From: Alphaproteobacteria bacterium
GTDB lineage: Bacteria > Pseudomonadota > Alphaproteobacteria > Micavibrionales > UBA2020
Length of the DNA stretch: 36,588 nt
Assembly: GCA_029266795.1 (NCBI GenBank)
Contig: JAQSWE010000015.1
Location: 1-36,588, forward strand
Direction of reading: 5' to 3'
Shown: in pieces, positions 14,457-22,036 of the stretch
Layout of the letters: every line of letters starts with the position of its first letter
Numbering within the stretch: the first letter of the stretch is position 1
Made by a program: the position numbers and the translations under genes
The notes under the pieces: model-generated
The model's input: only the letters and a program-made list of their open reading frames with translations
Told to the model about the DNA's origin: nothing
Databases searched by the model: none

Positions 14457-15380
14457 TTGACTACTCCGCTTTCGGAGAACTCGATCCCGTCCACTTCCCC
14501 TTCCGCCCATCCCGTATCGGGATTCCTGCGCAGCGCCGGCAAGGCCATCTACAATCTTTGCGAAACCGCCGTGCATACCGTGCGCAAGGGCTACGACAAT
14601 TTCCACCTGCGCATCGCGGAAGGCAATTACCGCATTCAGCCGAAATCGCTCTGGACCCTTATCACCGGGCAGGGTAGCAAGCCCGAAATCGATGTCGCCG
14701 TAACCAAAGTCGGCGGCGCGATGATGGATACCGGCCGTTCATTCGGCAAGCGCATGATGTGGGCTTCCGCCATCGCGCTTGTTTCCATGCAGGCAATGGT
14801 CTGGGTCGCGGGCGGCATCGCGCTTGCGGGCGCCGGCCTCTTCGTCCTTGAATACATGCAGTCGCGTCGCGCAGGCCGCGAAGTGATCCGCGAGGTCAAT
14901 TTCGCGGGCCAGCAGATCGAAGGCACGCGTGCCGATCTGTATCACCTGCACAACGCGCAGGAAAAAATCATGAACCTCGGCGGCACGTTCGCACAGGCAT
15001 CGATGGAATCCACATCAGAAACGATTGAACGCATCATCAACAGCGTCGCCGACAATGCCAGCCGCGTGAAAGTCATCGACCCCGGCCGCTATAACGCAGG
15101 CTGCGAAGGCTATGAGTTCTCCGAACCCGGCATCAAGCTGGTGAAGAACCGCCCTGCACCGCCTGCGATCTTCCATGCGCAAACCACCTCGCCCGCTACC
15201 ACTTATGCGCTGGCCGATATGTCGGTGAAATCTACCTTTGACGCCGCAGCTGCATACACGCCGGAAGAAGTCGCCAAACGCTTCCTCGCGCTCGAAGAAG
15301 CCCTGCCTGCTGACGCGATGGCGAAGGTGAATGAAGCGCGCGCACAGAAGGCAAGAACGGCGCACATACGCGCGGCATAA
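14457..15380 (+). CDS. Membrane protein of unknown function
   Basis: 307 residues, starting from TTG 14457 with GAGG 7 bases upstream. No ATG in the frame gives a better start. A polar N-terminal part of about 100 residues is followed by a hydrophobic stretch (about 102-132, MWASAIALVSMQAMVWVAGGIALAGAGLFVL is the region; probably a tight hairpin or one long helix). A helical, charged segment and a C-terminal Ala/Glu-rich domain of about 170 residues come next. No family is recognised. It precedes the lipase-like gene by 72 bases on the same strand and may share its transcript, although a weak hairpin lies between them. Confidence 0.68.
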   Translation: MTTPLSENSIPSTSPSAHPVSGFLRSAGKAIYNLCETAVHTVRKGYDNFHLRIAEGNYRIQPKSLWTLITGQGSKPEIDVAVTKVGGAMMDTGRSFGKRMMWASAIALVSMQAMVWVAGGIALAGAGLFVLEYMQSRRAGREVIREVNFAGQQIEGTRADLYHLHNAQEKIMNLGGTFAQASMESTSETIERIINSVADNASRVKVIDPGRYNAGCEGYEFSEPGIKLVKNRPAPPAIFHAQTTSPATTYALADMSVKSTFDAAAAYTPEEVAKRFLALEEALPADAMAKVNEARAQKARTAHIRAA

Positions 15381-15404
15381 CCCGTTGCCCTGCATAGGAA
15401 ATCA

Positions 15405-15420
15405 GGGTTTTTAACCCTTT
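15405..15420 (+). terminator. Weak hairpin, possible terminator
   Basis: GGGTT (15405-15409) and AACCC (15413-15417) enclose a 3-base loop and are followed by TTT. The stem is short, so readthrough into the lipase-like gene is likely. Confidence 0.3.
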
Positions 15421-15452
15421 CCTGCTATAATGTCCTCATCAGGAAACAGGAC

Positions 15453-16463
15453 ATGACAGCAGAATATATCAGCATTCATGGCGATGCATCCGGCGCGGGC
15501 GGCGTTCCGCTGCGCGACGCGCTGATCGGCATTTATGCGGCCTATTACATGGGGTCGCAGGATAATCCCGTCAAAGACCACCTGAACGCCCATTTCAATT
15601 TGCGCGCCAAGAACGCCTTCAACATGACCGCCGCGATGGAACACGCCTTTGGCAAGGAAGACAGCCCGTGGATCGTGCTGGATCATTTGTCCGACAAGCG
15701 GCGCGATGCGGAGAATAAAACCGAAGCGCTGCACGGCGCGCATTTCCTCACTCTTTATCACCGCGCATCCGGCCGCGTGATGATCGCGATGCCGGGGCTG
15801 GAATCCGACGACAATCCCGGCGATACGCTGATGGATATCAAGGAAATGGCGATTGGCGGCATGCGCGGGCAATCGACCGCGCTCTATAATTACACCATGC
15901 AGGTCGAAAAAATGATTGCCGATGGCGCGTTCAGGGGCGCGGATGGCAATCCTCTGCCCGTCACCGGCGGCATCGTGATCGGCGCGCATTCCATGGGCTG
16001 TACCGCCGCGCAGATGATGGCGATTGGCGGGTATCAGACGGTGCTGGTCGAACCGCGCCCCGTGCATGACGGCCTCATCAACCGCATCGCGGACAATTAC
16101 GCGAAAATCACCGGCCATGACAAACCGGATGCCGAAACCGTCGTCGAAAAACTCGACGCGTCAGCGGTGAATATCCGCAGCCGTCATTCAAATGTCTGGA
16201 ACAGCATTATCCTGCCCTGGATCAAGCAGCGCGAAACAGGGCAGAGCTTTGCCTATACGACCGAAGGCCACAACGTCGTTCCCGCCGACCGCGGCATTGG
16301 CACCTTCCATCGCGTCGAAATGTCCGTGCCATCCATCAACGGCATCCGCGAGGCGCGGGCCTATGAGGAGAAGGCGATTGTCACGCAGAACACGCACCAC
16401 AACAACCTGATAACGGATATCCTGCAAAACGCGGCGAAGAATAAACCGCAGCCCAAAAAGTAA
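15453..16463 (+). CDS. Lipase-like alpha/beta hydrolase candidate
   Basis: 336 residues with no signal peptide. VTGGIVIGAHSMGCTAAQMM holds the nucleophile-elbow motif G-x-H-S-x-G with Ser180, preceded by a hydrophobic strand as in lipases and esterases. MIAMPGLESDDNPGDTLMD earlier resembles the loop that precedes the elbow in class 3-type lipases. Candidate acid and His residues lie near VEPRPVHDG and HNVVPADRGIG, the latter like the usual D/H-containing ending (H-N-V-V-P). The substrate is unknown. AGGAAACAGG precedes the ATG. A perfect terminator follows and is shared with the convergent SPFH gene. I infer a hydrolase; the family is not certain. Confidence 0.65.
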   Translation: MTAEYISIHGDASGAGGVPLRDALIGIYAAYYMGSQDNPVKDHLNAHFNLRAKNAFNMTAAMEHAFGKEDSPWIVLDHLSDKRRDAENKTEALHGAHFLTLYHRASGRVMIAMPGLESDDNPGDTLMDIKEMAIGGMRGQSTALYNYTMQVEKMIADGAFRGADGNPLPVTGGIVIGAHSMGCTAAQMMAIGGYQTVLVEPRPVHDGLINRIADNYAKITGHDKPDAETVVEKLDASAVNIRSRHSNVWNSIILPWIKQRETGQSFAYTTEGHNVVPADRGIGTFHRVEMSVPSINGIREARAYEEKAIVTQNTHHNNLITDILQNAAKNKPQPKK

Positions 16464-16486
16464 CCCCGGCTTTCGCCGGGGTTTTT
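16464..16486. terminator. Rho-independent terminator between convergent genes
   Basis: CCCCGGC (16464-16470), loop TTTC, and GCCGGGG (16475-16481), followed by TTTTTC. A 7-bp perfect stem with a tetraloop, starting directly after the lipase-like stop codon. Confidence 0.85.
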
Positions 16487-16488
16487 CT

Positions 16489-17298
16489 TTATTTGTTTCC
16501 GCTGAGCATGCTCTCCGGAATATTCAGGAAGTTTCCGCCCGAGCCGCCGCCCGTGATTTTCGGCAGCTGGCCGTCCCATTTCTGCACGGCTTCATACATG
16601 ATGAGCGACTGGTTTTTCGCCAGCGCCTCGTTCTTGATCATCATCGATTCAGCATCCGCACGCGCGGCGATCAGGCGCTGCTTGGCCTGTTCCTCGATCT
16701 GCACGGTCTGGTTCTTGGCCATCTCGGCGCTCTGCACCGCGACCACCTTCGCCTCGACCGCGTTTTCAAACTGGTCCTGGAAATCGATGTTGGTCAGCGC
16801 AAACGCCGAAATAGAAATGCCCTGCGCCTTCAGGTCGCTGGCGATCATTTCCTCGATGCCGTTCTGCGCCTTCAGGCGGTTGGCGATCAAATCCATCGCC
16901 GCCCACTGGCCGATCACGTTCTTCATCGACGACGTGATAACCTGCGGGATCAGCTTGTCCGCCCAGAAAATGCCGACTTCGGAATACATCTTGACCGTCG
17001 ATGCGGCATCCAGCGAATAGTTGAGCGCGTATTTGATTTGCGCCTGCTGCACGTCCTTGGTGTAGACCGAGGTGTCGCCGTCGAGGCGCATAATGCGGTT
17101 GTCCAGCTGCGTGATGCTCGACATCACCGGCACCACGATATAGACGCCGGGCGGATAGGCGTCGGGGTCGACCTTGCCGAGCGTTTTCTTGACGCCGGTA
17201 TGGCCGGCATCGACCACGATCACGGTCGAGAGGAAGAAATAGCCGCCGATCAGCAGCACAGCGATAATCACGGCAAGTTTTTTGCCAAAGCCTTCCAT
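16489..17298 (-). CDS. SPFH/Band 7 (prohibitin-like) membrane protein
   Basis: 269 residues. One N-terminal membrane segment (about 8-29, AVIIAVLLIGGYFFLSTVIVV) is followed by the SPFH domain (VDAGHTGVKKTLGKVDPDAYPPGVYIVVPV, then RLDGDTSVYTKDVQQAQIKY). A long coiled-coil helix rich in Ala, Glu and Gln comes next (about 170-225: AVEAKVVAVQSAEMAKNQ) and a Gly-rich C-terminus. It probably forms a large ring on the membrane and acts in quality control, but no partner protease (HflC, FtsH) is nearby. I chose ATG 17298 (AAAGG upstream, typical prohibitin N-terminus); earlier in-frame starts at 17358 and 17472 lack ribosome-binding sites. Confidence 0.85.
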   Translation of the reverse strand: MEGFGKKLAVIIAVLLIGGYFFLSTVIVVDAGHTGVKKTLGKVDPDAYPPGVYIVVPVMSSITQLDNRIMRLDGDTSVYTKDVQQAQIKYALNYSLDAASTVKMYSEVGIFWADKLIPQVITSSMKNVIGQWAAMDLIANRLKAQNGIEEMIASDLKAQGISISAFALTNIDFQDQFENAVEAKVVAVQSAEMAKNQTVQIEEQAKQRLIAARADAESMMIKNEALAKNQSLIMYEAVQKWDGQLPKITGGGSGGNFLNIPESMLSGNK

Positions 17299-17534
17299 TT
17301 GCGGGAACCTTTCATGCAAATTGACGATATTAGAATGGGGGTTTTGCGGGCGCGCCATCTGGCGATAAACTTTCGAAAAAAGACTGTCAGGACTGGATAT
17401 TAGGTCTATTTCTTGCAACGGGCAACGGGGCTGCTGGTATTTCGCATTCCATATCAGCGAAATACGTCCCAAAGCGCAGGATTTACGCCAGTCTTGCGTA
17501 TCAACCAGACCGCAAAAACCGGGAAAAAACTGCC

Positions 17535-18585
17535 ATGACCAAAAAACCCGTCATTATCTCCCTCCTCGTCATCGCCGCGATCGCCGCAGGTGGGTGGTAC
17601 TGGTATTCACATAAATCAGCCGGTGGCGACGAGAAAAAGCCCAAAGGCCCGCAGGCCGTCGTGACCGCCGTGGTCGAGGCGCGCGATATCACCTCCACCA
17701 TCAACGCCGTCGGCTCGCTCATCGCGGATTCAGGAAGTGCTGTTCGAAGAAGGCAAGCCCGTCAAAAAGGGCGACACCCTGATCAAGATGGATTCCAGCC
17801 TCATCGAAACCGAATACGCGAAAGCCAAGGCCGCGCTCGATGTCGCCGCCGCCACCTTCCAGCGTGACGACAAATTGAAATCGGGCGGCTTCGTCGCGGG
17901 CCAGCAATGGGATGTCTCCCGCGCCGATTACCGCGCGGCGCAGGCGGCCGTATCGAACGCCGAAATCCTCGTCACCAAAGCCGTCATCAAGGCGCCCTTC
18001 GACGGCGTTGCGGGCCTGCGCAATTTCTCTCCCGGTGATTACGCAACCGCAGGGCAGGAACTCACCAACGTCGTATCCCTCGACCCGCTGAAACTGGAAT
18101 TCACCGTGCCGGAGAAAGACTACGCCACCGTCAAGCAGGACCAGAAAATCAATTTCGTGGTCGATGCCTTCCCCGACCGGAAATTCACCGGCGATATTTA
18201 CGCGATCGACCCGCGCATCAATCCCGAAAACCGCAACTTCACCGTCAAGGCGACCATCCCGAACGGCGACGGCGCCCTGCGCCCCGGCATGTATGCCCGC
18301 ATCAGCATCGAAACACAGACGCGCCAAGCCGTGCCGATGCTGCCCGAACAAGCCATCATGCCGCAGGGTACTGACAACTATGTCTACACCATTAACGGCA
18401 ACAAGGCGCAGCGCAAGAAGATCACGATTGGCGAGCGTCAAAACGGTTCTGTCGAAGTGCGCGAAGGCCTGAAAGCAGGCGATAAGGTCATCACCGCCGG
18501 CCTGATGAAGCTGAAAGACGGCAGCGAGGTTGCCGAACAAAAGCCCGACGCCGCCGCCGCCCCTGCCCCCGCCAAAGCGGAGTAA
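17535..18585 (+). pseudogene. RND efflux periplasmic adaptor, disrupted by an internal deletion and frameshift
   Basis: The first frame (from ATG 17535) gives a membrane anchor (IISLLVIAAIAAGGWYWY) and the start of the adaptor up to NAVGSLIAD at 17729. The protein then continues one base out of frame from 17731 as QEVLFEEGKPVKKGDTLIKM through a normal adaptor body: hairpin, KAPFDGVAG lipoyl half, beta-barrel, and membrane-proximal domain ending at 18585. About 12-14 residues normally found between these parts (the strand of the form ES-V-x-I-R-P-E-V-x-G-R-I) are missing. One base of the codon remains, so the loss is 3k+2 bases. As sequenced, the gene cannot give a full adaptor. It sits 6 bases before the RND pump gene. 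Confidence 0.85.
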
Positions 18586-18591
18586 TAACGG

Positions 18592-21500
18592 ATGACACTT
18601 CCCGAACTTTGCATCAAGCGGCCGGTTTTCGCGACAGTGATGAGCCTCTTCCTCATCCTGCTCGGCCTTGTCTCGTACTCGCGCCTTTCCGTCCGCGAAT
18701 ACCCGAACATCGACGAGCCCATCGTCACCGTTTCGACCAGCTATCTTGGCGCGAGCGCGGAGATCATGGAATCGCAAGTGACAAAAGTGCTGGAGGATTC
18801 ACTCGCCGGTATCGAGGGTATCGAGATCATGTCATCGATCAGCCGGTCGGAAAGCAGCCAGATCACCCTGCGCTTCGTCATCAGTCGCGATCCCGATGCC
18901 GCCGCCAACGACGTGCGCGACCGCGTATCGCGCGTGCGCTCGCAACTGCCCGACGAAGTCGACGACCCCACCGTCGCCAAGGTCGAGGCCGATGCCCAGC
19001 CCATCATCTACCTCGCCTTCACCAGCGACCGCCTCTCCGCCATGGAGATCACCGATTACGCCGACCGCTATGTGCAGGACCGGCTGCAAAACGTGGAGGG
19101 CGTGGCGCAGGCAAACATCATCGGCGAGCGCCGCAAATCGATGCGTCTCTGGCTCGACCCCTTGCGCCTGGCTGCCGCGAAACTGACACCCGCCGATGTC
19201 GAAACCGCGCTGCGCAGCCAGAACGTCGAAATCCCGGCGGGCCGCATCGAAAGCAGCCAGCGCGAATTCACCGTCCTGTCCGAAACCGACCTGCGCAGCG
19301 CCGAACAGTTCGAAAGCCTGATCCTGAAGCGCGACGGCACCACTTTCGTCCGCCTGCGCGATGTGGGCCGTGCCGAAGTCGCGGCGGAGGATGAACGCCG
19401 CGTCGTGCGCTTCAACGGCAAGAACGCGGTGGCGCTCGGCATCGTCAAGCAGGCAACGTCGAACCCGCTGACCGTGTCGCAGGGCATCCAGAAGCTGCTG
19501 CCGGACATCCGCTCATCGCTTCCCGAAGGCATGAACATCGAAATCGCGCATGATACTTCCGTCTTCATCGACCGCTCGATCAAGGCTGTCTACCAGACGA
19601 TTGTCGAGGCCGTCGTCCTTGTCCTGATCGTGATTTTCTTCTTCCTGCGCTCTTTCCGCTCCACCTTTATCCCGCTCGTCACGATTCCCATTTCGCTGAT
19701 CGGCGTCTGTTTTGCGATGTATGTGATGGGCTATACCATCAACACGCTCACGCTGCTCGCCTTCGTCCTTGCGATCGGCCTTGTGGTCGATGACGCGATC
19801 GTGGTGCTGGAAAATATCTTCCGCCATATCGAGGAAGGGAAATCTCCGCGCGAAGCATCGCTGATCGGCGGCAAGGAAATCGCCTTCGCCGTCATCGCCA
19901 TGACCATCACGCTCGCCGCCGTCTATGCGCCCATCGCGCTCTCCACAGGCAAGACCGGCAAGCTGTTCGTCGAATTCGCGCTGACGCTCGCGGGCGCGGT
20001 CATCATTTCCGGCTTCGTCGCGCTGACGCTCACCCCCATGCTGTGCTCCAAAATGCTGTCGGGGCATAAGGAAAAACATGGCCGCATTTACAACGCCATC
20101 GAAACATTCCTCGAAAAACTCACTTCGGGCTATGGCCGCCTGCTCGGCCTTGCGCTATCTTGGCGTTTCGTCATCGTCATCATTGGGCTTGCGGTTGCGG
20201 GCGCGAACGTCGCGCTGCTGATGCTCATCAAGTCCGAGCTTGCCCCCATCGAGGACCGCGGCACCATCGTCGTGCGCGCGAGCGCCCCCGAAGGCTCCAC
20301 CATCAATTACATGACCGAGTGGATGAAGAAGCTGGAGCCCATCGCGGCATCCGTGCCGGAAATCGACCGCTATTTCGTCGTGGCCGGCAGCCCGACCGTC
20401 TCCGACGGCATCGCTTTCCTGCGCATGAAACCCTGGGAAGAACGGGAGCGCAAGCAGCAGGACATCACCAAGGAACTGACGCCTAGAATCCTGCAGGCGA
20501 CCGCCGGCATCAGCGCCTTCCCGCGCAACCCGCCGTCGCTCGGCGGCTCCGCCCGCTCCAGCCCCGTGCAGATGGTCATCCTGACCAGCGGCACCTATCA
20601 GGACCTCGACAAGGCCGTAACGCAGCTGGTGCAGGATTTCGCAACCTATCCCGGCATGGTCGATGTCGATACCAACCTGCGCATGAACAAGCCGCAGCTG
20701 AACATCAAGCTCGACCGCGACAAGACGGCGGCGGTGGACGCCGATATCGACGACGCGGGCCGCACGCTCGAAACCCTGCTCGGCGGGCGTCAGGTGACAC
20801 GCTACAAGGATAACGGCGAGCAATACGACGTCATCGTGCAAGTGAGCGACGACCTGCGCACCCGCCCGCAAGACCTGACCGATATCTATGTTCGCAACCA
20901 GAAAAACGAGATGATCAAGCTCTCCAACCTCGTGACCATCGAGGAAACGGTTGCCCCGCGCGAGCTCAACCACTTCAACCAGCTGCGCGCGGCCGATATC
21001 ACCGCCAGCCTTGCCCCCGGCTATGCGCTGGGCGAAGTGCTGACCTATGCCGACAAGCGCGCCAAGGAGTTGCTGCCGCCCGGCTTTATCGTCGATTACA
21101 ACGGTGAATCGCGCGAGTTCAAGAGTTCGGGCGCCAGTATCGTGCTGACCTTCGCGCTCGCCATCGCTTTCATCTATCTCGTCCTCTCGGCGCAGTTTGA
21201 AAGCTTCGTCGGGCCGTTCATCATCATGCTCTCCGTTCCGCTCTCCATCGCAGGCGCGCTGCTGGCGCTATACCTGACGGGCGGCACGCTCAACATCTAC
21301 AGCCAGATCGGGTTGGTGACGCTCATCGGCCTGATCACCAAGCACGGCATCCTGATCGTCGAATTCGCCAATCAGGCACGGGAGAGCAACGACAAGCTGG
21401 GCCGCCGCGAGGCCGTGACGCAGGCATCATTGATGCGCCTGCGCCCCATCCTGATGACAACCGGCGCGATGGTGCTGGGCGCGCTGCCCCTCGCCCTTGC

Positions 21501-21642
21501 CACGGGCGCGGGCGCCGAAAGCCGTCAGCAGATTGGCTGGGTCATCATCGGCGGCATGGGCATCGGCACGTTCTTTACCCTGTTCATCGTGCCGGTGGTT
21601 TACAGCCTGCTGTCGCGCAAGGACATGCCCAAACATGGTTAA
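18592..21642 (+). CDS. RND (HAE1) efflux pump permease
   Basis: 1,016 residues, full length for this family. It uses the proton gradient to expel drugs or other hydrophobic compounds from the inner membrane and periplasm. The signatures are PVFATVMSLFLILLG in the first membrane helix, REYPNIDEPIVTVST in the porter domain, and the proton-relay pair Asp400-Asp401 in LAIGLVVDDAIVVLENIFRH. The matching repeat in the second half is GLVTLIGLITKHGILIVEFAN. LRPILMTTGAMVLGALPLAL lies near the end. It follows the broken adaptor gene by 6 bases and overlaps the 2-TM gene at its 3' end. No outer membrane partner is encoded next to it. Without an intact adaptor it may not work as sequenced. Confidence 0.93.
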   Translation: MTLPELCIKRPVFATVMSLFLILLGLVSYSRLSVREYPNIDEPIVTVSTSYLGASAEIMESQVTKVLEDSLAGIEGIEIMSSISRSESSQITLRFVISRDPDAAANDVRDRVSRVRSQLPDEVDDPTVAKVEADAQPIIYLAFTSDRLSAMEITDYADRYVQDRLQNVEGVAQANIIGERRKSMRLWLDPLRLAAAKLTPADVETALRSQNVEIPAGRIESSQREFTVLSETDLRSAEQFESLILKRDGTTFVRLRDVGRAEVAAEDERRVVRFNGKNAVALGIVKQATSNPLTVSQGIQKLLPDIRSSLPEGMNIEIAHDTSVFIDRSIKAVYQTIVEAVVLVLIVIFFFLRSFRSTFIPLVTIPISLIGVCFAMYVMGYTINTLTLLAFVLAIGLVVDDAIVVLENIFRHIEEGKSPREASLIGGKEIAFAVIAMTITLAAVYAPIALSTGKTGKLFVEFALTLAGAVIISGFVALTLTPMLCSKMLSGHKEKHGRIYNAIETFLEKLTSGYGRLLGLALSWRFVIVIIGLAVAGANVALLMLIKSELAPIEDRGTIVVRASAPEGSTINYMTEWMKKLEPIAASVPEIDRYFVVAGSPTVSDGIAFLRMKPWEERERKQQDITKELTPRILQATAGISAFPRNPPSLGGSARSSPVQMVILTSGTYQDLDKAVTQLVQDFATYPGMVDVDTNLRMNKPQLNIKLDRDKTAAVDADIDDAGRTLETLLGGRQVTRYKDNGEQYDVIVQVSDDLRTRPQDLTDIYVRNQKNEMIKLSNLVTIEETVAPRELNHFNQLRAADITASLAPGYALGEVLTYADKRAKELLPPGFIVDYNGESREFKSSGASIVLTFALAIAFIYLVLSAQFESFVGPFIIMLSVPLSIAGALLALYLTGGTLNIYSQIGLVTLIGLITKHGILIVEFANQARESNDKLGRREAVTQASLMRLRPILMTTGAMVLGALPLALATGAGAESRQQIGWVIIGGMGIGTFFTLFIVPVVYSLLSRKDMPKHG

Positions 21643-21988
21643 GAAACCTATCCTCGAGAACAAGCACAGGGCCGTCATTTCCCAGACGGAGTTCGCCAAG
21701 CGCATGGCGCACTGGCTGGGCGTGACGCTGCTCATCATCTTCGTCTCGCTCGCCGTGGGCGTGCTCGGCTATCGCGGGTTCGAGGGCATGGCATGGATCG
21801 ACGCGCTCCTCAACGCCTCCATGATCCTGGGCGGCATGGGCGAGGTCGATGCGCTGCATACCGTTGGTGGAAAATTGTTTGCGTCCTTCTACGCGCTTTA
21901 TTCCGGCATCCTGCTGGTCGTTTGCGGCGGGTTGCTGCTGGTGCCGGTGTTCCACCGCGTGCTGCACCATTTCCACGCCGAGAAATAA
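21635..21988 (+). CDS. Two-TM protein with pore-loop-like layout, unknown function
   Basis: 117 residues. Membrane segment 1 lies at about 27-46 (WLGVTLLIIFVSLAVGVLGY). A short hydrophobic helix and turn follow at 54-72 (WIDALLNASMILGGMGEVD), and segment 2 lies at about 79-105 (GKLFASFYALYSGILLVVCG). The order TM, re-entrant helix, Gly-rich turn with acidic residue, then GKLFA-x-FYAL matches 2-TM potassium channels, but the K+ filter TVGYGD is not present. The ATG overlaps the end of the RND gene by 8 bases, so it is coupled to the pump. The His-rich C-terminus (HRVLHHFHAEK) may bind metal. Confidence 0.72.
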   Translation: MVKKPILENKHRAVISQTEFAKRMAHWLGVTLLIIFVSLAVGVLGYRGFEGMAWIDALLNASMILGGMGEVDALHTVGGKLFASFYALYSGILLVVCGGLLLVPVFHRVLHHFHAEK

Positions 21989-22023
21989 AAAAACGCGGCC
22001 CGTTTCCGGACCGCGTTTTTTTA
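21986..22023. terminator. Rho-independent terminator between convergent units
   Basis: ACGCGG (21993-21998) pairs with CCGCGT (22011-22016), extended by flanking A and T runs. It serves both the RND unit and gdhB. Confidence 0.8.
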
Positions 22024-22036
22024 AAGCATTATTTCC

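Noticed and set aside
17719..18777. A 352-codon open frame on the - strand across the RND adaptor and pump start.
   Set aside because: Antisense shadow of the adaptor and pump coding sequence. The adaptor frames carry clear family motifs and this one does not.
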